A program made the translations under genes and the position numbers. The notes under the pieces were generated by a model that searched no databases, had not been told where the DNA came from, and saw nothing but the letters and a program-made list of their open reading frames with translations. Below, in pieces: positions 46,514 to 58,224 of a stretch of DNA of 64,000 nucleotides. This DNA comes from Annulohypoxylon bovei var. microspora (Eukaryota; Ascomycota; Sordariomycetes; Xylariales; Hypoxylaceae), in contig MU405282.1 in NCBI GenBank assembly GCA_022836615.1, positions 62,001 to 126,000 on the forward strand. Direction: 5' to 3'. Every line of letters starts with the position of its first letter. Within the stretch, counting starts at the first letter, position 1.

Positions 46514-47713
46514 ATGTCGGAATCTAAGAAGCGCAGCTACGTCTTCTTCGACGTGACCATCGGTAACAAGCCGGCTGGCCGTATCACATTCGAGCTGTAC
46601 GACGACATCGTGCCCAAGACGGCGGAGAACTTCCGCGCGCTGTGCACGGGAGAGAAGGGCGTGGGCAAGAGCGGCAAACCACTCCACTACAAGGGCAGCG
46701 GTTTCCACCGCGTTATCAAGCAGTTCATGATCCAGGGTGGTGACTTCACGGCCGGTGATGGGACAGGTGGTGAGAGCATTTACGGCGAGAAGTTTGAGGA
46801 CGAGAACTTCGAGCTCAAGCATGAACGCCCCTTTTTGTTGAGCATGGCGAATGCTGGTCCTGGTGAGTTTTACTACCTACTCTATATATCTATAGCATGC
46901 ACTTGTGGTCTTGTATAGACGGTTAACTAATAATTGTTTCGTAAAGGCACCAATGGCTCCCAGTTCTTCGTCACAACGGTCCCCACACCCCACCTCGACA
47001 GCAAGCACGTGGTGTTCGGGGAGGTCAAGTCAGGCAAGTCGGTGGTCCGGCAAGTCGAGAACCTGACGACGGTCTCAGACAAGCCGAACAAGGCGGTTGT
47101 TATCGCGGACTGTGGGGAGATCTCAGCGGCCGCTGCCAAGGTGACCGACGTCAAGACCGCGGATACCTATGGCGACCAATACGAGGACTTCCCCGAGGAT
47201 GAGGCGGAGCAGCCGCTGACCGCGGAACGTGTCCTCAAGATCGCAGCCGACTGCAAGGACTTCGGCAACAAGGCGTTCAAGGCGGGTGACGTGCTTGGAG
47301 GGCTCGAAAAGTACCAGAAGGGCCTGCGGTACCTGAATGAGGAGCCAGAAATCCCCGAAGGCGCGGAAGGGGAGGAGACCAAGACGAAACTAGACGCGCT
47401 ACGATTCACCCTCAACTGCAACTCGGCCCTCTTGAACATCAAGCTCGAGGCCTGGGACGAGGCGCAGCGTAGCGCGGGGCAGGCGCTCGAGGTCAAGGGC
47501 GTCGCGGACGCGGACAAGGCAAAGGCGCTGTATCGCCGCGGCGTAGCGCTCGTTAAGCTGAGGGACGAGGACGCCGCACTCAAGGATCTGGAGCAGGCGA
47601 AGAAGTTGGTTCCCGGTGATGCGGCGATCACGAAGGAGCTGGAGGCCGTAAAAAAGGCGGCGTCCGCACGGCTGGCAAAGGAGAAGGCTGCTTATAAGAA
47701 GTTCTTCGAGTGA
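46514..47713 (+). CDS. CPR6: Cyclophilin 40 (peptidyl-prolyl isomerase D, Hsp90 co-chaperone)
   Basis: Two exons, 46514-46862 and 46947-47713, join across an 84-nt intron through a glycine codon to 371 residues. Residues about 9-180 are the cyclophilin domain with FDVTIGNKPAGRI, FHRVIKQFMIQGGDF (catalytic Arg), GSQFFVTT and HVVFGEV. Residues about 215-371 form TPR repeats: ADCKDFGNKAFKAGD, FTLNCNSALLNIKLEAWDEA and ADKAKALYRRGVALVKL, the surface that holds the C-terminal MEEVD of Hsp90. It is a cytosolic protein that helps fold kinases and receptors with Hsp90. Length, domain order and the charged carboxylate-clamp residues match the Cyp40 family (yeast CPR6/CPR7). A heat-shock-element-like sequence lies upstream. 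Confidence 0.95.
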
Positions 47714-48913
47714 GTGGGGAGAGGGTGTTTGGGAAGGAGGGGAAGGGGTTTATTTACTTGAATACCTACCAAGGTATCTCAGTAAGGAGGCTATCATAGG
47801 GGACAAGAAAAGGGTTAAAAAAAGGTGCATTAAAAAAAGCGCATGATGAAGAATCGGTTTAGTGAGTTCCTAGTTGCTGATTTATATCTAAAGTCAGGGA
47901 ACGGAACGACGAGACAAATATCCAGATACGGGACGGGACGGGATGAGTAAGTTAGGTGTTTGTCGGACGCCTTTCTCCTCTGCCGCTGCTCGTAGACGAT
48001 GGATATTTTGGACGATTTGTTGCCACTTTCTTATCTATCCCTATTCTTGCGGCATATCCTTGCGATATATGTATTAGCTTTACAGGCTTAGATTTCGATA
48101 GCTGGTAGCTAGGAGTTTGCGAAGAGGTGGAAGGAAACAACACGATTAAAACGGTTATCTGGTATGCATATTTACATAGATTTGCTTTAATACAAGGACG
48201 TATTACTACCGTTTATGACAGGGGTTAGTTTGCGTGAGATTAATTATGGCTTTAGTAGGTATGTATGCTTAGATCGTGACAGATCGTAGATGTTACGAAG
48301 GGTGACTCCCACTTGCACAACACAACGTGCGCCCGGTCTGTAGACCCATATTATTAAGCTCGTACCGGGCCGTTTCACTTGCAAAACTAAAAGTCGCAGC
48401 TGGCCCTACTGTGCAGGGTAGAAAGCCTCGTTTCATTCAAAAATGCCCCTCCTCGAAACTACCCCACTAACAAACTTCAGCCCCACCAAATATTGACAGC
48501 TTCGAAAAAGCTCCGTGCAATCAAATCCTCTCTTAAACAACTACATCATCGTCACCATTATCAGCAGTTGCACTGCTGATTGTAGGCTACAGGTCACGTC
48601 ACAAGCCTGCCTCTAACTTTCCTCTCCCTCAATTAGTGGGAAAGTCGTTTATCTAAATAGCTAAAGGCGTTGGACACGTTTGTTGCCCTTTAGGTACTGT
48701 CTCTAATAACCTTAACGCATTTACACCTCTATTCTCACATCAATTTAAAAACTGACATCTACCAATCTAGTGCCGAAGTGACAAACTTAAAACCTATAAA
48801 TCTCGACCTTCATATCCACGCGACCTCGATTTAAATAACTCGATCGCGCGCGCTACAATACCTTTACTACCTAAGTCACCCAAAAACCACGTTCCGAGTC
48901 GCATTCATTCATC
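47714..48913. other. Intergenic region between the cyclophilin-40 and DBP5 genes
   Basis: 1.2 kb without a supported gene. The right half should be the DBP5 promoter; a C/A-rich leader precedes the ATG. No repeat worth listing was found. Confidence 0.6.
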
Positions 48914-50357
48914 ATGGCCGAGCCCGCGAAAGAAGAAACCCGACTCCAAGAGGTCAGCTACGATGTCGAGGTTCAGCTTAGCGATCTCCAGAAAGACACT
49001 GAAAACCCTCTTGGATCCGCGCATACATTTGAAGAACTAGGATTGTAAGTAATACATTGAGGAGAGGCTTGGCTAATATGTGTTAATTCCTGCCTGATAG
49101 ACCTAGCGAGGTTCTCCGAGCATTGTCGGCCTTGCGCTTCTCGAAGCCGTCCAAGGTCCAAGAGAAAGCGCTTCCGCTGATGCTTTCGAACCCTCCCCAG
49201 AACATGATTGCCCAGTCCCAGTCTGGAACTGGCAAGACGGCAGCTTTCGTCACTACGGTCTTGTCTCGGGTTGATCATTCCAAGCCTAGCCAACCCCAGG
49301 CGCTTCTCCTCGCCCCGAGCCGTGAATTAGCCCGCCAGATCCAGAGCGTGGTTACTCAGATCGGTCAGTTCTTGACCAACCTAGCTGTGGCAGCCGCTAT
49401 TCCCGGCTCCATTTCTCGGGAAGGTCGCGTCGACAAGAGTGTCGTCGTTGGTACTCCCGGGACTGTCATGGATCTTATCCGAAGGCGCCAGTTCGATGTA
49501 TCGCAGTTACGAGTTCTCGTTATTGACGAGGCCGACAACATGCTGGACCAGCAAGGCCTAGGCGATCAATGCACCCGAGTCAAGAACATGCTGCCTAAGG
49601 ACATCCAGATTCTCCTATTCTCCGCCACCTTTCCCGACAAGGTTATGAAATACGCCACCGTATTCGCGCCGAATGCCAACATGATTAAACTGAAGAAACA
49701 GGAACTCACAGTTAAGGGCATTTCGCAGATGTATATGGATTGTCCTTCGGAGTCAGACAAGTACGACATTCTTTGCAAGCTCTACGGCTTGATGAACATC
49801 GGATCCTCCATCATCTTCGTCAAGGTAAATTCCCAATCAGGTATACCTATGTATGTGCCGTGCATTAATATTGTTAGACCCGAGACAGCGCCACCAAGAT
49901 CCAGCAGAGAATGATAGGCGATGGTCATAAAGTCTCTGTTCTGCACGGGGCTTATGAAGGAAATGAGAGAGATACGCTGTTGGAAGACTTCCGAGGCGGC
50001 AAGTCCAAGGTGCTGATCACTACCAACGTGCTTGCCCGTGGAATAGACGTTTCTACAGTGTCTATGGTTATTAACTACGACATTCCGATGAAGGGAATGG
50101 GAGACGCTATGCACGATACGGAAACCTATCTCCACCGTATTGGACGAACCGGCCGGTTCGGCCGTGTCGGTGTCAGCATTACTTTCGTCTCCGACAAGAA
50201 GAGCTTCGACGCTCTCAGAGCGATTGCGCAGGACCTCGATATTGACCTGGTAGCGCTGAAGCCTGACGACTGGGATGAGACGGAGAAACAAGTCCAGAGA
50301 GTTATCAAGTCGAGCCGAGCTCAAGCAGGTTTCGTCCCGAGCGGAGACACTATTTAA
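48914..50357 (+). CDS. DBP5: DEAD-box RNA helicase Dbp5 (mRNA export)
   Basis: Three exons, 48914-49044, 49101-49824 and 49878-50357, join in frame to 444 residues (introns 56 and 53 nt). Dbp5 remodels mRNPs at the cytoplasmic face of the nuclear pore, with Gle1 and inositol hexakisphosphate as partners. The motifs appear in order: Q-motif region FSKPSKVQEKALP, motif I AQSQSGTGKT (about 81-90), Ia PSRELARQ, Ib GTPGT, II DEAD (about 186-189), III SAT in LLFSATFPD, IV SIIFVK, V TNVLARGID and VI HRIGRTGRFGR. The extra GDAMHDTETYLHRIGR insertion before motif VI and the N-terminal PLGSAHTFEELGL are typical of Dbp5 rather than eIF4A. The N-terminal extension is somewhat short. No missing motif is seen. 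Confidence 0.95.
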
Positions 50358-52065
50358 GCGGTTATGTGGTGACTTGATCTAAACCGGGTTTGCGGGTATG
50401 AGGGGGGCTAGGCTTCGCATTCTAAGTTACACGTGCGAGGATATTGATGAGAAAAAGCCATATCATGGGATGTGAAGCGATTTCACTAAAGCGGGCTGTT
50501 GGCACTTTGCTCTTGCTCAGGCATGGAAGTAAACAATGATTTCACACGAGAGGGCCGAGGTAGTTAATGAGAAACGACGAGATACCTACCAACAAAAATT
50601 CATCTGATTTGTTTCTACGAGAGAATCTCGCTAGAATGATCCTTTCATGTGACCTTCCTATTTCCAGGATCGTTTAGTTGTTTGCTACGCCTTAATCGAG
50701 CCTAATACGTTTCGAAACAAGTCTAACGAGATAATAATATTGCCATGGAAGCAAAGGATCTAAATATCATCAATATCCAAGATTCCAAAGTCAAGGACAT
50801 GATGCGAACGTGGGAGCGAATATCGGAACACCACGTCGACGTGCTTTGGAGCTGCCAAGGGTAACACAGCCTTAGTGCAGGTAACGTTGAGATCATATCA
50901 GGATGGCCGTTGGTAGTTCGGAGGTTTTTTCTACATGAGAACTGATCGGCGACTGTCAATTATATGACCCTTTAGTGAGGCCTTGGTAACGCTCAACTTA
51001 TGTAAAAAAGACAGCTAACGGCAAGGGGATCCGAAAGGAGCAGTGCCACGAGGGAACGCCTTGTCATTCGTGAACGCAGGTTCGGCAACGCATCTTAAAG
51101 GAGATGACAGTTATTCCGAAACATGGAGACGCCAGCACGGAATATCCCCCAGTCGCAAGTTAAGAAGGGTGTCGATGTGTTGAAGTTGGACGACAGCGAC
51201 ACTACACTGCCTCGATTGTATGATTTATACATATGTGCATGCATATTATGTATGTATACACATAGCGCGGGTGCGTGCATAAATATATATGCATCAATCG
51301 AGAGGCGGTGGCAATGAGTTTGCAGTTTGCATCTTGCAGGTGTGACCTTGGCGTTGCATTACATAAAGTGGAAAGAATCGTGAGATACGGTATGTATGTA
51401 CCTAGGTATGGGCAGACGGGTAAGTACGACGACACTAAGGTACGCGCCACTAAGGTACGGAGGGTGCTTGCATGTTGAGTTGAGTTGAGAAGGAGAAAGC
51501 GAGACGCCAAAGAAGTTGCAATTCTCCCACCTTCAGCCAGTGAGATGTTGACCACCAAAATTTATTAGGCGCGCGCAAATAAAGTGGCACACCCCTACAC
51601 CCTTACAACTCTCAGCCTACCAATGGCCTACTAACTGACCCCAGCATACATCGACCTTGAAAGCACAGGAGCTAAGGTTAATCTGCAGATAAGCATCAGA
51701 TCTATATTTGCCGACAACTTTATACCAGACGCCCCCTGTCACTCCAGTTCGGTTCCAGTCTCCCCAAGCAGTAAACGTTGGTAAAGTCAGCCGCTGGACG
51801 TTCTGGGCCGTACTTTGTACTGCTATCCTCCGAATGGGGAAGACGTCAGCCAATGAAGATTACTATTCTCGCTGATCCTTTCTTGATTTAGAGGAATCCT
51901 ACTCGCACTCGCGATTATTCAACTTACACCTACATCGGACTGGATTCACGCACTTGACGCTCCTACTTGGAGCTGTCGTACCAATATACCAATAGACATA
52001 CATCCATCCCGGATAGATGGTATCTGTAATTAACCCGAGCTCGCATGGGAACATGGTACCTTTCT

Positions 52066-52109
52066 GCAAGCAACAAGCAAGCAGCAGGCAAGCAGCAGGC
52101 AAGCAGACA
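52066..52109. repeat. 11-bp minisatellite, four copies
   Basis: Units read GCAAGCAACAA, GCAAGCAGCAG, GCAAGCAGCAG and GCAAGCAGACA. It is intergenic and may vary in copy number. Confidence 0.88.
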
Positions 52110-52361
52110 CGCAGGCATTGCCATGGCCGCCTCTTATGGCCCATGGCTATGGCTACCTGCCTATGGTTCAACCGCATGCTTTGCTAAAGTATTTCCGTAC
52201 CTCTCGGACGTTAGCCGTCAGTGCTACTCATTCGATGGGGTTTAGGTATCATCCGTGCCTATTATTTCTCGATGGCGTCCAATCTTAGCCGTTCATAGAG
52301 TGGCTTAATCGCCGGTAGCGTCATCGGCATGGATGATACACTTTCAATCATTCATCATATA

Positions 52362-52751
52362 CAGCGCATGTACAAGGCCAGGCTCAAAACTGGCCTGAAT
52401 CAGTCAGGTCAGGTCAGGCCCAGTCAGTTCGTGGTTTTTTATGAACTGATCAGATCAGTTCGTTCCGATTTTCTGACTGACAGGCCATCAGGCCAAAATA
52501 ATAATATAAACCCACTTTTATACGTGTTTTAATTGGTGCGAAAGTACCCACTCTTTATTGTTAATTAGTCATATATTAGTAATCAATTTTATTTCTTCAT
52601 CGATAAAATTATTACTATAGGTCCCACTTTTCCTTTCAATCTGATCAGTTTAACTGACTGAGCTGATTGGTTCAGTTCATTACTTTCTAACTGGCCAATC
52701 AGATCAGTTCATTACCCCAAGCCTGACTGGCCTGGCCTGATCCATGCGCTG
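52362..52751. mobile_element. hAT-like MITE with 8-bp target duplication and CTGA-rich palindromic ends
   Basis: The ends are inverted repeats: CAGCGCATG-4-AGGCCAGGC at 52362-52383 pairs with GCCTGGCCT-4-CATGCGCTG at 52730-52751. Immediately outside lies a perfect direct repeat ATCATATA at 52354-52361 and 52752-52759. An 8-bp duplication with termini beginning CAG is characteristic of the hAT superfamily. Inside, both ends are packed with short CTGATCAG/CAGTCAG/GGCCTGA words in opposing orientation, so subterminal regions can fold on themselves; these may be transposase-binding repeats. The middle is AT-rich with no transposase frame. Confidence 0.85.
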
Positions 52752-53307
52752 ATCATATACAAGGTCATATACATGGTGAGGCCCAAGACGGTCTTATCCT
52801 TCTGGCCATTTTCGCCCCCTTCATCTTGTCATTCCTCTCCTTTCTGTTAGTTTGTTATTACCTTCTGTAACAAGCTCCTTTTTTCCTTTACTCCCTAATC
52901 CTTACCTTCCTTCGTGTATTTCTCCATTTTCTATCATTTCCAGTTACTGTATAATTTCCTTGACTACCTAGGCGTCCTTCACTTCCTTCGTAGGCTGTGC
53001 AGAATCAACATGCTGGAATGCTGGTCATATCTTATTAAGCCTTTTCTTCTCTCATAGGTTAGTTCAGCTCGCCTTACAACATCATATAGTCCACATCGAG
53101 GCCACAAAAGTGGTATCTTGAAACACTTTATCGTCATTGCTCTTCTATCTGATTCCAGTGGGGAGGCCTCTACCTAGAATTCCGATTTCATGAGCAGTCT
53201 CTGAAGATCAATGGATGCAATGTGCCTCCCCATAAAACCAAAACAGAACTGGGGTTAGCTATGATAATACCTTATACTGACAGACCCTGAAGATATATTC
53301 GAGTAGG

Positions 53308-55807
53308 ATGGCTTTCGACTCTTTAGCCCGTTGTATCTTAATATGGACAACGATGTTTGTCGGCTTCACTGTCACCATGGAGCTGGGCGACGACATACAA
53401 ACTTTCGTTCCTACATGTGCTCAACCCTGTCTAGAATCCTTTATACAGGGCAACTTCCCATCGTCAGGATGTACATCGAGCCCGTCGTTGGATTGTCTAT
53501 GCACGGCGAAGTCGAGTTCGGGATATACACTTGGGGAGGGAGCACTGCAGTGTATTAGTGCTGAGGTTGAACGAGGAGTGTGCGATGAAAACGTCACTGG
53601 TGGTGAGGATATGACATTCCAGCTTCGTTGCGCCTATTGAGACTAATACAATACTAGGTCCCGTGAAACATGATGCCTATCTCATGTGCTCTAATATAGC
53701 AAACGCATTGCCTAACACACATTCTGTCCTGACAGCCACTATTGCCGACAGCCCAACTGGAGGTTCAGCATCAATCGTCTTATCGCCGACGGGGACTGAG
53801 ATTGGAACAGTAACATCTATTCTAGCACCGACGGCATCTAGTACAATATCAATGGCAGCGACAAAAAACCCGGCGGCTCCCTCGGCGGCTCCTGTCTCGA
53901 CACCCGCTCTTAATGGTGCCCAGGTTGCTGGGATCATTGTTGGTGTTGCCGGTACTATCATAATTACGTTCATCGCAATCCTCATTGCTAGACATTTTCG
54001 CAAAAAGAATTTCTCAGACCTTGAAGGTGGGCTTCTCCCAGCAGATGATGATAGAAGTAAGCCTAGAACTTCAAATTCGAGGAATACTGGTCCCATGGTT
54101 ATATCGGCACCTTTCCGCAGATTTTCGGCCAGTCACCCAGATCCTCAATCATATCGTACGCCGCCGCCACGGTTTCCTAGCCCCCCACTAAATCCTATTT
54201 CGCCCAATCCATTTCTTACACCAAACCCCAACGAGGAATCCATTGGTCTCGCCGTCTCTCGCCCCCAAAATACGACTCCTTCGGCGTCTCCAGAAATTCC
54301 AGCTCGTAGGCGACGTTCACGACTTCTTCCCGCTAAACCGGCATTAAGCGTGAAAATCCCTCCAGTCCGACCTCCTCCGCCAGAGCCTCTATCGCAGCCA
54401 CGGGCTGCGGTAAGACGGATGTCCTCTTCACGAACGCAACGTACCGACAGGGCAAGCATTATGACAAACCATACGGCATTTGCTGACATAGATACCGAAG
54501 TTGTAGAAGGGGATCAAGTATGGCGGCGGCCACCGACAAGTGGTCCTCAATCAGGAACGCCCCTATATTTTGACGATAGGCTAGGAAATTGGGTATTAAA
54601 CAAAAACAATTCTCAGACCAGGCTAGTGCAAGTTACGGAGGTGGCGGAGCTCGACACATATACCCCGATGACGAAATCACCACAAGAGAGAAGAGAGGAA
54701 CAAGCTATAAAGATGGCGGCGGCAATTTCAGCTGCTTCTGCACTACCCATGAGACCTCAACCGGCATTCTTATCTCAAGACCATAACGACGGGTCACTTA
54801 ATCGTTCATCAAGCGTGTATTCACAGGCTAGCGCCGTTTACCGTAGTTCCCGGTCCTTCGGCCGCACGAGGAGCAACTCTCGATCCCGTAAAAACAACGC
54901 GGCCAAACTCGCCCGTTCCGACACAGTCAAGACTTACGATTCTATTACGACCATCAACAGTTGTTTGTCTAGCCCGCTCGACGAAGAATTTCCTCCCGAA
55001 CTTAACAATAGCCATTTATCACAGCTCTCGACAGTCGTAGAATCGCCCGCGCGAACTCCAGTTAAATATCCCAAGATCTCAGAACGGCTCGACCGAACGA
55101 TTCAGCAAGTCGATGTACCAAAAATACCAACTTTCGCAACATCGCCTCCAGGCCAACCTAGCCCAACGTTAAAGGGTGCTGCTCTCCTTGACGAGGAGAC
55201 TGGTTCAGCTTATCCACAACCTCTAAATACTAGGCGCCCACAGAAGTCTCCAACACCAAATTCAACACATTCAGATGCCGAGGCTGATTTACCGAGACCA
55301 TGGCTCGATGGGAGTCGGCCACTGATCCAAAGTCCTTTATCACGCTTTTCGCCGAGGGCCCCCAACGCCGAGACCCAGGTCTCGAATTCGAATCATTCCG
55401 AGAGACTTCGAACACCACCAATGCAGACATCTGGTTCCGGATTTTCACCTAATCCTTCCAATGCTGATAAATTCCCAACGCCGTCTCCGTTATCATCACG
55501 ATCTGGTAATAGGGACGGGCGTCCCCATGTGGCACGTGCGGTTTCTCCTTTAAGCCTGAAAACAATGGACTCGGCACCTTCAGGTACCAGCGCACTATTA
55601 GCCAAGCGAGTCGGGAACGGCAAGGCAGCTGCACTTGCGCTCGCCCCAGGTAACAAGAAGTACCAATGGAAAATGCATAGGGACCAGCTTACTCCAGATA
55701 CCGCTGGCCTCTCTTCGCCTAAAGGCTCCTTGCCCCATACGCCGACGTGGCAGCCAAAACTGACTCCGACGAGACACGGCGATGACCTGTACCTAAACGT
55801 ACAATGA
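53308..55807 (+). CDS. CFEM-domain membrane protein with long cytoplasmic tail
   Basis: Exons 53308-53602 and 53658-55807 join through a glycine codon to 814 residues (55-nt intron with GACTAATAC branch). Residues about 1-22 look like a signal peptide. The CFEM module carries eight cysteines in the spliced form: C37, C41, C55, C63, C65, C82, C92 and C109 (AYLMC, just after the intron). A Thr/Ser/Ala-rich stalk, likely O-glycosylated, precedes one membrane helix, AGIIVGVAGTIIITFIAILIA (about 187-208), and a basic stop-transfer HFRKK. The remaining 600 residues are cytoplasmic, Ser/Pro/Arg-rich and probably disordered. CFEM proteins bind haem or act as surface sensors and adhesins; receptor-like function is inferred from the single helix and long tail. 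Retention of the intron gives an alternative secreted product. Confidence 0.85.
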
Positions 55808-57308
55808 AGAGATTCTTGACGTCTGGATTTTGGATCATATACTGCGCAACGTGGCATACGCAGCACCCTCTTTACTTACCTCCTATAACACATTCTTTTT
55901 AGCTGTATCCTGTATTATCTATCATCGATCATATTGCATCATATATACCCCATCGGCGACGTCAACCATACTACTTTCTTTTCTATTTATTTTAAATATC
56001 TTTACGGTGGCATTGTACAACTATATATCACATCTACGAACATCCACCTAATCATTTTAATATGTGGCGTCTAGATGTTTGGTCTACTTTTTGGGTATAG
56101 GAAATCATAAAGGGGGGTTGATTCGGAGTTAAAGGGGTTCAAATCAGGGGATCAGAAGGAATGGAGATGCGATAATACCCAAATTTCACTCGCATACAGG
56201 ACGCACTCGCTACAATGTTGCCTTATGTCAATTATGTACATATATAATAGCTAACCTAGAAGCTGAAGTGTGAGGATAGTGTATTATACATAGAATCTAG
56301 ATATCGCTTCGAATAGGTAGACTCGGAAAAATCAATCAAAAGAATCTACTACTTCACAGACTATGAATGAGAATATTGAAGTGAGAGAGAAGCACATGTG
56401 ACATTACTCCTCATTAGTTCCCTACAACTGCAATGTTCTTGACGGCATTCTATCACTCACTTCTCTCATGAGGTGAGCATATTTACTTAGCGCTTCTAAG
56501 TTCTAAGGAGGCTGAGTATGTATCCGAGATATGGACTACGAGTAGCTCACTGAAATGACTTACAAGAATTCCCCAAGTCAATAATTCACTGTGTAACTAA
56601 CATTTCAAGACATAAAAATACTAGGTAGGGTATATTTGGATCTATAATCGTTCATGCACGCAGTTTACACAAGATCCCACTAGGTGCCTATATTCAACGC
56701 TCCTTCACAGCCCCCTTGTACCTGCCGCAGCTAGCTATCCGAGCTTCCGGCAGCTGCAGTTATCCATACGCCGTCCGGGGACCTGAACTGTCCATAGTGG
56801 GGCAGCGAGGCTTAGCATAACGGAAGCTAGGCCCCGCTTTCCCGCTATAGAAATTTTTAAGGTTTTTTTCTTTTTTAACTACTGCAGTGCGACTCCAAGA
56901 TTTTTTTCGCAGAAAACAACCTCGGAAAGCTCCCGGATGAGCACTGCCACCACCAACATCAGCATTTCAACAACGACTAGTAACGACAAGTAACTCCGGT
57001 TATACACCAGGGAAGAGTGCGACGAGGAATTTCCAAATTTAGGATTTTGCGATTTCGGTTGAGCTAAACAAAGACGATTGAGATTCGTCGTCGTACGATA
57101 CGTGTCTTCGCAGACCGGTTACCGCTCGTCTAAAGTTAGGAAGTTGTTGGGGAGCGACGGAGAATAGAACGGAAGAGCAGACGTCCGAACCAGACCACGC
57201 AGGCAACCGAGCCGACTCGGCTAGGGAATTTCTCAAACCCAGCCAGTCCACCGATACCCGATTCCTACGGCCCGTACCCACAACCGCCCTAGGCAATCAG
57301 AAAGCACC
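55808..57308. other. Intergenic region upstream of the UPF0390 gene
   Basis: 1.5 kb with no supported gene. The left part is the 3' region of the CFEM gene, the right part promoter and leader of the small basic protein. Confidence 0.6.
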
Positions 57309-57599
57309 ATGGCCCAAGGCACGGTCAAACCCAAGAAGCCCTCCGCGACCTCGGTGTCCGCGAGAAGGAAGGCCAAGCCCCAGCCCCCGAAGAAGGGCAC
57401 GCGCGTGACGAAGGCGAAGAGGGGCTCCGCCGCGGACAAGATGCAGAAGAAGTTCGCGGCAGGCCTGGTGTCCAAGACGGAGAAGCTGTTGGGTGAACGA
57501 GCGGGGCATCTGGAGTTGATTGGGAAGGGTAGGGTGAAGGGCGGGGAGAAGGATGGGAAGGGGACTACTGTGAAAGGGGGGAGTCGGAAGTTTGGGTGA
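57309..57599 (+). CDS. UPF0390/DUF2462 small basic protein (LCT10/C19orf53-like)
   Basis: A single exon of 96 codons, ATG 57309 to TGA 57597-57599. The product is strongly basic (Lys/Arg/Gly-rich): MAQGTVKPKKPSA, KKGTRVTKAKRGSA and KKFAAGLVSKTEKLLGERAGHLELI. The N-terminal MAQG plus the short helix ending in GHLEL are the features of the UPF0390 family, conserved from fungi to animals. Its role is not established; the composition suggests nucleolar or RNA association, an inference only. No intron. The following frames at 57592-57951 have no resemblance to known proteins. Confidence 0.85.
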   Translation: MAQGTVKPKKPSATSVSARRKAKPQPPKKGTRVTKAKRGSAADKMQKKFAAGLVSKTEKLLGERAGHLELIGKGRVKGGEKDGKGTTVKGGSRKFG

Positions 57600-58224
57600 G
57601 GTGGTGAAAGGATTTACGCCGTATGAAGGTATATGGAATGAAGAGATGGTGGCCTTGGTGGTGGTTAGGCCTACAATTGTGGTAGTGCGGCTTCGAGTCT
57701 GCGTTTGTCGTCTGCGTACTAGCCAGACAGAGTACCACAGGAGCCAAGGTTACCACTTTACGAATGACGAAAATGCCACAGTTAAGGGAGACAGAAACAG
57801 CTGTCGAAGAGACAACATAGGGCTGGTTGCATGCTCTTATTATGCTCTCATTATGCAATCCATCGACAGACAGATTGCACAGGTGCCCTTCAATGAGGTA
57901 TGGCTCATCCAGAAGCTAGGTATACGAAGAAGCAATAGCCTTCGTTCATAGCAGGGAACAAAATGCCCCAAAGTGTTACTAGGTTGGGATCACTCAAGCA
58001 CTCTATGCTTCCTTCATACTTAGAAATGATCCGGACAGTCAATCTATTTAGATAAAAGACGCGCTTCATCAGCACGACCAACACAATTACATAGGGACCG
58101 GCACCTTTCGCAGGATCTCTTCGCATTTTGATCATGAATACTTTTTAATAATTCTAATAATTTTCTGCTTTTGCTCCTTTGAAATCCGTCTAAGCTCTAG
58201 CCCCTATTCTCCACCCCTTCCCCT
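57600..58224. other. Convergent intergenic region
   Basis: Between the UPF0390 gene and the decarboxylase stop. Nothing beyond presumed 3' ends is seen. Confidence 0.55.

Larger units (their letters stand above)
50358..53307. other. Intergenic region with a hAT-like MITE and a minisatellite
   Basis: About 2.9 kb without a supported gene. It contains an 11-bp tandem repeat at 52066-52109 and the 390-bp element at 52362-52751. Frames in 51095-51853 overlap on both strands and seem accidental. The last 500 bases are C/T-rich and probably serve as promoter of the CFEM gene. Confidence 0.6.
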
